Source: Pseudoxanthomonas suwonensis
GTDB taxonomy: Bacteria; Pseudomonadota; Gammaproteobacteria; Xanthomonadales; Xanthomonadaceae
Length of the DNA: 52,556 nucleotides
NCBI GenBank assembly: GCA_003240695.1
Contig: QFNC01000018.1
Span: 1-52,556, forward strand
Direction: 5' to 3'
Positions 25,708 to 34,998 of the stretch are shown one piece after another. The position numbers and the translations under genes were made by a program. The number at the start of each line of letters is the position of its first letter. Position 1 is the stretch's first letter. The notes under the pieces are model-generated. The model saw nothing but the letters and a program-made list of their open reading frames with translations, ran no database searches and had not been told where the DNA came from.

Positions 25708-26031
25708 ATGCCTTTCGTCGTCACCGAAAACTGCATCAAGTGCAAATACACCGACTGCGTGGAAGTGTGTCCGGTGGACTGCTTCCACGAAGGTCCCAAC
25801 TTCCTGGTGATCGATCCGGACGAGTGCATCGACTGCACGCTGTGCGAGCCGGAATGTCCGATCAACGCCATCTATCCGGAAGACGATGTGCCGGCCGGCC
25901 AGGAACACTTCGCCGCGCTGAATGCCGAGCTGTCGCAGCAATGGCCGGTGATCACCACGCGCAAGGACCCGCTGCCCGATGCCAAGGAATGGGATGGCAA
26001 ACCGGACAAGCTACCGCTGCTGGAACGCTGA
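25708..26031 (+). CDS. fdxA: 7Fe ferredoxin FdxA
   Basis: 107 residues. The first 60 hold two clusters: the CIKCKYTDCVEVCPVDC segment (from Cys9) gives ligands for a 3Fe-4S and part of a 4Fe-4S cluster, and CIDCTLCEPECP supplies the rest. The long C-terminal extension (HFAALNAELSQQWPVIT) is typical of the FdxA/Azotobacter FdI type. Electron-transfer partner unknown. Confidence 0.93.
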   Translation: MPFVVTENCIKCKYTDCVEVCPVDCFHEGPNFLVIDPDECIDCTLCEPECPINAIYPEDDVPAGQEHFAALNAELSQQWPVITTRKDPLPDAKEWDGKPDKLPLLER

Positions 26032-26076
26032 GGCCACCGGCTGCCTGTACATCCGGATTGGGCGATGCAAACGGAA

Positions 26077-26098
26077 ACGGGCGCCGCAAGGCGCCCGT
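26077..26098. terminator. Convergent hairpin between fdxA and bamC
   Basis: ACGGGCGCC and GGCGCCCGT form a nine-base perfect stem with GCAA loop, placed between two convergent genes. No T-run on either side; function as a two-way terminator is likely from its place. Confidence 0.5.
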
Positions 26099-26119
26099 CG
26101 CGTGCCGCCAGTGCGTGAT

Positions 26120-26638
26120 TCAGCCGCCCAGCGCCGCCTTCAACGCCGCCATCAACCTGGCCGGCGCAGCTCCGGCGGCCGGAACGCCACGCGGGTCCAC
26201 CGCCGACACGTTCACCTGCTCGCCATTCTGGGCCAGACGGATCAGGAAGTTGCTGCCTTCGTAACCCACGTCGAAGGTGCCCAGCAGCTGCGCGCTGTTG
26301 GCCACGGTGACTCCGGAGATGCCAGCCAGCGCCTGCTGCACCTGTCCGAACACCGCATCGCGCTGACCTGCCACGCTGAACCCGGTGGCTGGCGCGGCGG
26401 CCGGAGCGGCGGCCGGAGCCGCCGCTGCGGCATTGCCCACGCTGGAGCGCATCACCGACTGGCTGCCACCCAATGCGCTTTCGGTGTTGGGGCGATCCAG
26501 ATCAGGCGGCACTTCCAGCGGGCGCGATTCCGGCGGCTGCTGATATGCGGAATCCTTGCGGAACCAGCTGCAGCCGGAAACGGCCGTGGTCAGCAGGGCG
26601 ACTACGGCAACCAGGGCGACTTGGCGAGAACGGACCAT
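26120..26638 (-). CDS. bamC: BamC-like (NlpB) outer-membrane assembly lipoprotein
   Basis: 172 residues. Lipobox VSGC (Cys23) followed by SWFRKDSAYQQPPESRPLEV PPDLDRP, the conserved unstructured N-terminal segment that in BamC binds BamD. An Ala/Pro-rich linker (near 70-85) leads to one small alpha/beta domain (VFGQVQQALAG...FLIRLAQNGEQVNVSAVD). E. coli BamC has two such domains; here there is one, so the protein is short. The position directly behind dapA is the classical dapA-nlpB order. Confidence 0.8.
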   Translation of the reverse strand: MVRSRQVALVAVVALLTTAVSGCSWFRKDSAYQQPPESRPLEVPPDLDRPNTESALGGSQSVMRSSVGNAAAAAPAAAPAAAPATGFSVAGQRDAVFGQVQQALAGISGVTVANSAQLLGTFDVGYEGSNFLIRLAQNGEQVNVSAVDPRGVPAAGAAPARLMAALKAALGG

Positions 26639-26679
26639 CGGCGAATACTCCAGAGGAAACGGGTGCGGCTCAGGCCGCG

Positions 26680-27594
26680 TCAGGCGGATTCTAGCGCGTG
26701 CACCTGGTCGGCCATCGCGGCGACGGTCGGCAGGTGTTCAGCGGACAGGTGTGTCAGTGGCAGGCGGATGCCATCGCGATGACCATATCCCAGTTGCGCC
26801 AGCAGTGCCTTCAGCGGGATCGGATTGGATTCCACGGCCAGAAACGCGAACAGCGGCTGCAGGGCGGCATCCAGTTCGGCGGCACGCGCGGCATCGGCCG
26901 ATCTCGCGGCATCGCACAGCCGACGCATGGCGGCAGGGACGGCATTCGATGCCACCGACACCACGCCATCGGCGCCGGCCAGCATGGCGTCGGCAGCGGT
27001 CGGATCATCGCCACTCAGGACGGCAAAGCCGGCCTGGCGCAATTGCAGCAGGGCGGCGATGCGCTGCGGGTCGGCCTTGGCTTCCTTGATCGCGACGATG
27101 CCGGGATGTTGCTGCAACCGGGCCACCGTCTCCGGCTGCAGGTCGCAACCGGTGCGACCGGGCACGTTGTACAGCACCACCGGCAGGCCGCCGTGCTCGG
27201 CCACTGCCTGGAAGTGTGCCAGCAGGCCGTGCGCGGTGGGGCGCACGTACGGCGGCGTGACCACCAGCGCCAAGTCGGCACCGGCGTCGGCGGCCAAGCG
27301 GGTGCGTTCGATCGTGGCGGCCGTGGCCGACTGCCCGGTTCCGGCCAGCACCGGCACCTGTCCGGCCACCTGCCGCACGGCCAGTTGCAGCAGACGGGTG
27401 AACTCGTCGCTGCTCAATGCCGCGGCCTCGCCGGTGGACCCGGCCACGACCAGTGCCTGCGTTCCCGCAGCCAGCTGGCGGTCGATCAGGCGCCGCAAGG
27501 CATCCGGATCCAGGGCGCCTGCCGGGGTGAATGGCGTGGCCAAGGCGGTGATGCTGCCGGCGAATGCCGGTGGGGGGTCGGTTGAAGGCTTCAA
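26680..27594 (-). CDS. dapA: 4-hydroxy-tetrahydrodipicolinate synthase
   Basis: About 304 residues, aldolase-type TIM barrel. Condenses pyruvate with aspartate semialdehyde, the first step of the lysine/diaminopimelate branch. Visible: GSITALATPF at the start, STGEAAALS, YNVPGRTGCDL (catalytic Tyr), IVAIKEAKAD (Schiff-base Lys) and LSGDD. The only usable start near the conserved beginning is the TTG at 27592-27594; no ATG or GTG stands close. bamC follows after 41 bases, gcvR diverges from the other side. dapE is also in this window, at 46202. Confidence 0.92.
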   Translation of the reverse strand: MKPSTDPPPAFAGSITALATPFTPAGALDPDALRRLIDRQLAAGTQALVVAGSTGEAAALSSDEFTRLLQLAVRQVAGQVPVLAGTGQSATAATIERTRLAADAGADLALVVTPPYVRPTAHGLLAHFQAVAEHGGLPVVLYNVPGRTGCDLQPETVARLQQHPGIVAIKEAKADPQRIAALLQLRQAGFAVLSGDDPTAADAMLAGADGVVSVASNAVPAAMRRLCDAARSADAARAAELDAALQPLFAFLAVESNPIPLKALLAQLGYGHRDGIRLPLTHLSAEHLPTVAAMADQVHALESA

Positions 27595-27723
27595 ACGTGC
27601 TGTCGGGCCGGAGGGAACCCGGCATGTTACTTGCGGCCGGAAACCGGGGGCAAGTATGCTGACGCGTCCGCCCGGCAGGCCCGCGGGCACCGCTCCATTC
27701 CTCTTTTCCTTGCAGATGCCGCC

Positions 27724-28290
27724 TTGACCGATCACGACCCCGCCGCGCGCCCGTCCCAGAACGAGAACCACCTGCTGATCAACGCCTATTCCACCCATCC
27801 GCAATCGCCGCTGCTGGCAGTGACCCGGCGCATCGCCGACAGCGGCTGCAATCTGGCCGACAGCCGCCTGGGCACGGTGGGCCGCGACGTGTCGATGACC
27901 GCGCTGGCCGTGGGCTCCTGGGATGCCGTGGCCAAGCTGGAGACCATGCTGGGCAAGCTGGAGCGCGAGGAAGGCCTGAAGCTGGTGTGGTACCGCACCG
28001 GTCCCAAGCCGCTGCAGTCCAACCTGCTGCCCTACGTGGTGGAGGTGGTATCGGCCGACAAACCCGGCATCCTGTACCAGCTGGCGGAGTTCTTCACCGG
28101 CCAGGGCATCACCGTGGAAAGCCTGCACAGCACCCGCTACCGGGCCATGCAGACCGGCGCCGACATGTTTTCGGCGCAGCTGACCATCGGCGTGCCAGCC
28201 GACATGCACATCGCCACCCTGCGCGATGACTTCCTGGAACTTTGCGACCACCTGAATCTGGACGCGATCCTGGATCCGATGAAGTTCTGA
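27724..28290 (+). CDS. gcvR: Glycine cleavage system transcriptional repressor-type ACT protein
   Basis: About 188 residues with two ACT domains: NENHLLINAYSTHPQSPLLAV onward (13-90) and YVVEVVSADKPGILYQLAEF (about 103 onward). This is the GcvR layout; GcvR senses glycine and works by binding the activator GcvA. The frame has TTG at 27724 as the best start, since homologous sequence begins there and no ATG is in frame nearby. Order dapA(divergent)-gcvR-bcp matches E. coli. Confidence 0.85.
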   Translation: MTDHDPAARPSQNENHLLINAYSTHPQSPLLAVTRRIADSGCNLADSRLGTVGRDVSMTALAVGSWDAVAKLETMLGKLEREEGLKLVWYRTGPKPLQSNLLPYVVEVVSADKPGILYQLAEFFTGQGITVESLHSTRYRAMQTGADMFSAQLTIGVPADMHIATLRDDFLELCDHLNLDAILDPMKF

Positions 28291-28299
28291 TCACCGTCC

Positions 28300-28776
28300 A
28301 TGATCGACACCGGAACCCGCCTGCCCGCCGCCCTGCGCAAGCAGCCGCTGCTGCTGTCCGACGGCAGCCACACGCGCTTGGGCGATCACGGCTGGGTGGT
28401 GCTGTACTTCTATCCGAAGGACAACACCCCCGGCTGCACCACCGAAAGCCGCGATTTCAATGCGCTGCTGCCGGAATTCGACGCCTGCGATGCCACCGTG
28501 CTGGGCGTGTCGCGCGATTCGGCCCGCTCGCACGCCGGCTTCCGCAAAAAACAGGACTTGGCGTTCGAACTGATCAGCGATGGCGACGAGGCGCTGTGTC
28601 GCGCCTTCGACGTGATCCAGCCGAAAAAGCTGTACGGCCGCGATTACGAAGGCATCGAACGCAGCACCTTCCTGATCGATCCGCAGGGCCGCGTGCAGCA
28701 GGCCTGGCGCAAGGTGAAGGTGCCCGGACACGCCCAGGCCGTGCTGGACGCGCTGCGCACGGCGCAGGCCGCGTGA
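28300..28776 (+). CDS. bcp: Bcp-type peroxiredoxin
   Basis: 158 residues, thioredoxin fold. The peroxidatic Cys46 is in FYPKDNTPGCTTESRDF; the nearby resolving Cys seen in E. coli Bcp (five residues further) is replaced, so a one-Cys mechanism or Cys104 as partner is possible. It reduces hydroperoxides with thioredoxin or glutathione. Starts nine bases after gcvR. Confidence 0.9.
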   Translation: MIDTGTRLPAALRKQPLLLSDGSHTRLGDHGWVVLYFYPKDNTPGCTTESRDFNALLPEFDACDATVLGVSRDSARSHAGFRKKQDLAFELISDGDEALCRAFDVIQPKKLYGRDYEGIERSTFLIDPQGRVQQAWRKVKVPGHAQAVLDALRTAQAA

Positions 28777-28864
28777 TCCGGCCGCATGCCCCCTCTGCGC
28801 ACGCGACCGCATCGGGCGCGGCATCGCTTTTTCCTTCTTCCGCGGAACTCGAGGCCTTCGCCGC

Positions 28865-30271
28865 ATGACGCGCAGCAAACGCATCTACGTGCTCGACACC
28901 AACGTGCTGATGCACGATCCGACCGCGCTGTTCAAGTTCGAGGAACACGACGTGTACCTGCCGATGCAGGTGATCGAGGAACTGGACAACGCCAAGAAGG
29001 GCACCTCCGAAGCCAGCCGCAATGCGCGCCAAGTCAGCCGCTTCCTGAACGAATTGATCGAAGCCCAGGGCAGCGACGCGATCGGCAACGGCGCGGGTCT
29101 GAAGCTGCTCCGGCCGCAGGGCCTGCAGCTGCGCGGCGCCGACAGCATCGGCCAGCTGCATTTCCAGACCCGCGATTTCGATGCCGGCCAGCGTTTCGGC
29201 AAGGTGATGCCCGACAACGCCATTCTCGGCGCGGTGCTGACGCTGAAGGACAGCCAGCCCGAGACGCCGGTGGTGCTGGTGTCCAAGGACATCAATCTGC
29301 GCATCAAGGCCTCGATTGCAGGCATCGCCTCGGAAGACTACGAGAACGACCGCGCGCTGGACGACTTCAGCCTGCTGTACACCGGCGCCACCGCGCTGCC
29401 GCCGGATTTCTGGGAACGCCACGGCAAGGACCTGAAGTCGTGGACCGACAAGGGCCGCACCTACTACGAGCTGCAGCCGTCCGACGACGACGACTGGCAT
29501 CCCAACCAGTTCCTGTTCCTGCCTGGCGACGAGCAGTCGGAATTCCAGGTGGTGTCGGTGGATGCCAAGCGCGCGGTGCTGCGCATCGTGGACGACTACC
29601 GCAGCCAGCAGCACGCCGTGTGGGGGATCACCGCGCGCAACCGCGAGCAGAATTTCGCCCTGAACGCGCTGATGGATCCGGACATCGACTTCGTCACCCT
29701 GCTCGGCACCGCCGGCACCGGCAAGACCCTGCTGACGCTGGCGGCGGGTCTGGCACAGACCATGGACGCGCAGCGCTACCGCGAGATCATCATGACCCGC
29801 GCCACGGTCAGCGTGGGCGAGGACATCGGTTTTCTGCCCGGCACCGAAGAGGAAAAGATGACCCCGTGGATGGGCGCGCTGACCGACAACCTGGAAGTGC
29901 TGATGCCCAGCAACAAGGGCAGCAGTCGCTGGGAGAATGCCGCCACCAACGACCTGCTGGCGTCGCGCATCAAGATCCGGTCGATGAACTTCATGCGCGG
30001 CCGCACCTTCCTGAACCGCTGGCTGATCCTGGACGAGGCGCAGAACCTGTCGCCCAAGCAGATGAAGACGCTGATCACCCGCGCCGGTCCCGGCACCAAG
30101 ATCGTGTGCTTGGGCAACGTGGAGCAGATCGACACGCCCTATCTCACCGAAACCACGTCGGGGCTGACCTACGTGGTGGACCGCTTCAAGGGCTGGCCGC
30201 ACAGCGCGCACGTCACCCTGAAACGCGGCGAACGCTCGCGCCTGGCCGATTACGCCTCGGAAGTGCTGTGA
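28865..30271 (+). CDS. PhoH family protein with PIN domain
   Basis: 468 residues. The N-terminal ~150 residues are a PIN nuclease domain (IYVLDTNVLMHDP with Asp11, EELDNAKKG, MPDNAILGAVL, VLVSKDINLRIKA), the C-terminal ~210 a PhoH/RecD-like ATPase with Walker A GTAGTGKT (281-288), Walker B LILDEAQNLSP and sensor GNVEQID. Proteins with this pair (PhoH2 type) unwind and cut RNA. No antitoxin-like gene stands upstream, so a toxin role is not indicated here. Confidence 0.9.
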   Translation: MTRSKRIYVLDTNVLMHDPTALFKFEEHDVYLPMQVIEELDNAKKGTSEASRNARQVSRFLNELIEAQGSDAIGNGAGLKLLRPQGLQLRGADSIGQLHFQTRDFDAGQRFGKVMPDNAILGAVLTLKDSQPETPVVLVSKDINLRIKASIAGIASEDYENDRALDDFSLLYTGATALPPDFWERHGKDLKSWTDKGRTYYELQPSDDDDWHPNQFLFLPGDEQSEFQVVSVDAKRAVLRIVDDYRSQQHAVWGITARNREQNFALNALMDPDIDFVTLLGTAGTGKTLLTLAAGLAQTMDAQRYREIIMTRATVSVGEDIGFLPGTEEEKMTPWMGALTDNLEVLMPSNKGSSRWENAATNDLLASRIKIRSMNFMRGRTFLNRWLILDEAQNLSPKQMKTLITRAGPGTKIVCLGNVEQIDTPYLTETTSGLTYVVDRFKGWPHSAHVTLKRGERSRLADYASEVL

Positions 30272-30319
30272 TGCCGCCCAAGTCATGGTGTCCCGCTGCC
30301 TGAAACGCGCAACACGACG

Positions 30320-31013
30320 GTGACGCACCGGCATGCCGACAGCCGCCCGCCCCTGCCGCGCTGGGTGCTGCTGGGCACCTGCGCCCTGGCCTGCATCGCC
30401 GGCATGGTTAACGTGGCGGGATTCCTGGGCTTCGAGCACCAGGGCATCACCCATCTCACCGGCCTCAGCACATTGCTGGGCGCGGCCATCGGTCACGGCG
30501 ACGTGGGCGCGGTGCTGCAACTGGCCGGCGTGATCGGCGCGTTCGTGGCCGGCGCGGTGCTGAGCGGCCTGATCGTGCACGACAGCGACCTGAAGCTGGG
30601 CCGCCGCTACGGCGTGGTGCTGGCACTGGAGGCCGTGCTGCTGGTGCTGTCGGTGAGCGGCTTCAAGCATGGACACATGAGCGGCGCCATGTTGGCCGCT
30701 GCCGCCTGCGGATTGCAGAATGCGCTGGCCACCACCTGGCGCGGCATGCTGATCCGCACCACGCACGTGTCCGGCCTGTTCACCGACATCGGCATTGCCG
30801 TCGGGCATGCCTTGCGCGGCCGGCCCTGGCACGTGGCGCGCCTGCAGCTGGCACTGCTCACCATCGGCGCGTTCGTGTTCGGCTGCGTGTGCGGCACGTG
30901 GCTGTTCGGCTGGCTGTCCTACGACGCGCTGTACGTGCCGGCCGCCTGGACCGGACTGGTCGGCATCGGCTACGTGCTTTATCGTCACCACCATTTCCAC
31001 CGGACAGCCCCGC

Positions 31014-31021
<8 letters not shown>
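30320..31021 (+). CDS. DUF1275 (YoaK-like) membrane protein
   Basis: 233 residues with six predicted membrane helices, starting with GTG. Family segments: GMVNVAGFLGFEHQGITHLTG (near 28-48), LLGAAIGHGD, ALQNALATT-like CGLQNALATTWRG and RTTHVSGLFTDIG. DUF1275 proteins are probable small transporters with no proven substrate. Overlaps thiD by eight bases. Confidence 0.87.
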
Positions 31022-31829
<808 letters not shown>

Positions 31830-31933
31830 TCTGTCGCCCGAGCCGCCGGTCGGATGCAGCGGCTGCAGCCGGTCGCGCGTGGCGGCATACTGCAAACATC
31901 GATCGGCGGAAGGACAGGACGAGGACCGCGCGC

Positions 31934-34921
31934 ATGCAGCGCTTGGCAATGCAATGGCTGACGGTGCTGCTGGCATTCACTTGGCCAGCCTCGGTGCAGG
32001 CACTGGATCCGGACCGCAGGCTGGACGAATACACCCTGCAGTCGTGGAACGTGCGCGACGGGCTTCCGCACAACATGGTGCATGCCATCGAGCAGGATGC
32101 CGACGGATTCCTGTGGGTGGCCACCTGGGAAGGCCTGGCCCGTTTCGACGGACGCCACTTCGTGGTTCACGACAACACCAACATCCCGGGGCTGCAATCC
32201 CGCGCGTTCCGGGCCCTGCATCGGCAGGCCAACGGCACCCTGCTGTTCGGTGCCATGCGCGAAGGCGTGTGGGAGCGTGCGCAGGGCGGCTGGCTGCGCG
32301 AACAGGCCAAGGCCTGGACCACCGCGATCCTGCGCGGCCGCGATGGCACGCTGTGGCTGGGCACCGAGAACGGCCTGCTGCGCCGCGGCGCCGATGGGCC
32401 TGCGCGATCGGTGCTGGATCATCGCCATGGTGTGGCTGGACAGCCATGGGTCCACGATCTGGTGGAACTGCCCGACGGACGCATCTGGGCAGCCACCGAA
32501 TCCGGCCTGTTCGAACTGTCCGCCGACGCACGCCACGTTGCCGCCATCGCATTGCCCGAACCCGGCAACAGCGCCATCCGGGCACTGCTGCGGCATCGCG
32601 ATGGCAGCGTCTGGGTCGCCCAGGATCGCGGTCTGCTGCGCCATGACGGTGCGCGATTCGAGCCCGTGCCGGCCTTCGCCGGTGTACGCGTGGACGCATT
32701 GCTGCAGGATCGCCATGGCGCGATCTGGGCCAACACGTCCGAACACGGGGTGCTGCGCTGGTTGAACGGGCGCCGTGAAACCCTGGGTGCCGAGCAAGGC
32801 CTGAGCGGACGCGGCACGCCGGCATTGCTGGAGGATCGCGAAGGCCTGATCTGGGTGGGCACCACCAACGGACTGTTCCGCATCGCCGACGGACCGGTGC
32901 GGGCGATCACGACCGCCCAAGGGCTGTCCGACGACTACGTGCGCAGCGTGCTGGCCGCAGCCGATGGCAGCCTGTGGATCGGGACCAGCGCAGGACTGGA
33001 CCGCTGGCGCGACGGAACGCTGCAATCGATCGACCTGCCCTGGCGCAGCGGGGTGCCCGCCAGCGTGATGGCGCTGGCGCAGACCGCGGCAGGCATCTGG
33101 GTGGGCACGTTCGACGAAGGGATCCTGCTGGTTCCGCACGATCACGGCCCTGTGCGCCGGCTGGCATCCGGCGATGGCATGGCGCTGGACCGCATCCGCG
33201 CGCTGCTGGCCGCGCGCGATGGCGGGCTGTGGATCGGTACCGCCAATGGGCTGGTCCACCGCGATGCCGACGGCGGGCTGCATGCCTTCGGCCAGGCCGA
33301 CGGACTGGCTGCCGGCATGGTTCGCGGTCTGCACGAAGCCCCCGAGGGGGATCTGTGGATCGCGCTGGGCGATGGCATCGCCAGGCGGATGCCGTCAGGC
33401 CGCACCCTCGTCTACAACCGCCGCAGCCAGCCGGCCTTTCCGGCCGACACCGCATTCGACTTCCATGTCGACCCGCAAGGCACCGTGTGGATCGGCAGTG
33501 ACCGCGGGATCGTCCGCTTTCGTGACGGGCGCTTCGATGCATTCGGCCGTCGCCAGGGTCTGCCCAACGAATCGATTTTCCGCGTGCTGCCCGATGCCGC
33601 AGGCGACCTGTGGCTGTCCAGCAATCGTGGCGTGTTCCACGTCCCGCGCGCGCAGTTGGATGCCGCACTCCCCACGGGCCGACAGGCTCTGTCCCTGGAC
33701 GTGTTCGACGAATCCAGCGGCATGCCCAGCAGCCAGGCCAACGGCAACAGTTTTCCGGCGGGTGCGCGGGACGGCAACGGCCTGTTGTGGATTCCCACCA
33801 GTGCCGGGCTGGCGTTGATCGATACCGTGTCCGCCAGTGCACGGCCGGCCATCCGCATCGCCACCGTGATCGAATCGGTTGCAGTGAACGATCGGGCGCC
33901 GGTCAAGCCGCCGTTGTCCCATGCCGCCGACACCGCACAGCGCATCGCCATCCAGTATGCGGGGCTGAATTTCCGCCACGCGCAGAACATCCGCTATCGC
34001 TACCGGCTGGAAGGCTTCGATCGTGACTGGGTGGAAGCCGGCAGCAATACCCAGGCCGTCTTCACCAACCTGCCCCCCGGACAATACCGCTTCCGGGTGC
34101 AGTCCAGCCTGCAGAGCGGCGACTGGACCCAGGGTGCAGGCGAGGCGGCTACCACGCTGATCCTGACCCCCGCGTTCTGGCAGCAACCGGCGTTCCAGCT
34201 GCTCGGTCTGCTGCTGCTGATGGTGCTGCTGGTGCTGCTATGGCAGTGGCGGCTGGCCCGATATCGACACCGGCAGCACGAACTCAGCGACATGGTGCAC
34301 AACCGTACTCGCGAACTGCATGCCAAGAACCAGGCGCTGGAGATCGCGGCGCGCGAGCGCCATCAGTTGCTGCAGAAGCTGGAATTCCAGGCCACCCACG
34401 ACGAGTTGACCGGCCTGTGGAATCGGCGCGCTGCAGCCGCTGAATTGACGCGCCTGGCACGCAGCGGGCAGACCGTGCATGCCGCGCTGATCGACGTGGA
34501 CCATTTCAAGCGCATCAACGATGTCCACGGCCACGAAACAGGCGATCTGGCCCTGCAGGCGCTGGCCGATCTGCTGCGCACGCATTGCGCGGCCGCCGAT
34601 GGACCGTGCTGCGCACGGCTGGGTGGCGAGGAATTCGTGATGCTGTTCCACGGCTGGTCCGACGAGCGCTGCCATGCCCATTGCGAACGTTTGCGGCAGG
34701 CCGTCGCCAGTCACGTGCTGCACGGCGCACGCGGTCAGCCCTTGCAGTTCGCGATCAGCATCGGATTGTCGCGTGGCCATCGCAGCCAGCCGGCCAGCGT
34801 GATCCTGCGCGAAGCCGACGCCCAGCTGTACCGGGCCAAGCATGCTGGGCGCAATCGCGTCTGCAGTGCGGTCGATGTGCCGATCCGTGAACCCGGCAAT
34901 GGAATCGAGCCCATCTCCTAG
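31934..34921 (+). CDS. Periplasmic two-propeller sensor diguanylate cyclase
   Basis: 995 residues. Signal peptide MQRLAMQWLTVLLAFTWPASVQA, then a periplasmic part with about a dozen Reg_prop propeller blades (repeated GLP..., G.LW.GT..GL.R pattern, for example GFLWVATWEGLARFDG, GLIWVGTTNGLFRI), a Y_Y_Y domain at about 670-740 (YRYRLEGFDRDWVEAG), a membrane helix at about 754-776 (LLGLLLLMVLLVLLWQW), a short coiled coil and a GGDEF domain. The active site is GGEEF (897-901) with DVDHFKRINDVHGHETGD before it, so cyclic di-GMP synthesis is likely. No RxxD product-inhibition site stands five residues upstream of GGEEF. Ligand unknown. Confidence 0.9.
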   Translation: MQRLAMQWLTVLLAFTWPASVQALDPDRRLDEYTLQSWNVRDGLPHNMVHAIEQDADGFLWVATWEGLARFDGRHFVVHDNTNIPGLQSRAFRALHRQANGTLLFGAMREGVWERAQGGWLREQAKAWTTAILRGRDGTLWLGTENGLLRRGADGPARSVLDHRHGVAGQPWVHDLVELPDGRIWAATESGLFELSADARHVAAIALPEPGNSAIRALLRHRDGSVWVAQDRGLLRHDGARFEPVPAFAGVRVDALLQDRHGAIWANTSEHGVLRWLNGRRETLGAEQGLSGRGTPALLEDREGLIWVGTTNGLFRIADGPVRAITTAQGLSDDYVRSVLAAADGSLWIGTSAGLDRWRDGTLQSIDLPWRSGVPASVMALAQTAAGIWVGTFDEGILLVPHDHGPVRRLASGDGMALDRIRALLAARDGGLWIGTANGLVHRDADGGLHAFGQADGLAAGMVRGLHEAPEGDLWIALGDGIARRMPSGRTLVYNRRSQPAFPADTAFDFHVDPQGTVWIGSDRGIVRFRDGRFDAFGRRQGLPNESIFRVLPDAAGDLWLSSNRGVFHVPRAQLDAALPTGRQALSLDVFDESSGMPSSQANGNSFPAGARDGNGLLWIPTSAGLALIDTVSASARPAIRIATVIESVAVNDRAPVKPPLSHAADTAQRIAIQYAGLNFRHAQNIRYRYRLEGFDRDWVEAGSNTQAVFTNLPPGQYRFRVQSSLQSGDWTQGAGEAATTLILTPAFWQQPAFQLLGLLLLMVLLVLLWQWRLARYRHRQHELSDMVHNRTRELHAKNQALEIAARERHQLLQKLEFQATHDELTGLWNRRAAAAELTRLARSGQTVHAALIDVDHFKRINDVHGHETGDLALQALADLLRTHCAAADGPCCARLGGEEFVMLFHGWSDERCHAHCERLRQAVASHVLHGARGQPLQFAISIGLSRGHRSQPASVILREADAQLYRAKHAGRNRVCSAVDVPIREPGNGIEPIS

Positions 34922-34998
34922 GGTTTACCCTGGTGCAGTGATGTCGCCCTGCTGGATACACTGGCAACAGTTTGCGTACGGACCACTTGAGACCCCCC

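Noticed and set aside
28865..30271. PhoH2-type toxin-antitoxin pair
   Set aside because: The PIN-PhoH protein has no small antitoxin gene upstream in the 88-base gap after bcp, and this long PhoH form is widespread as a housekeeping gene in xanthomonads.
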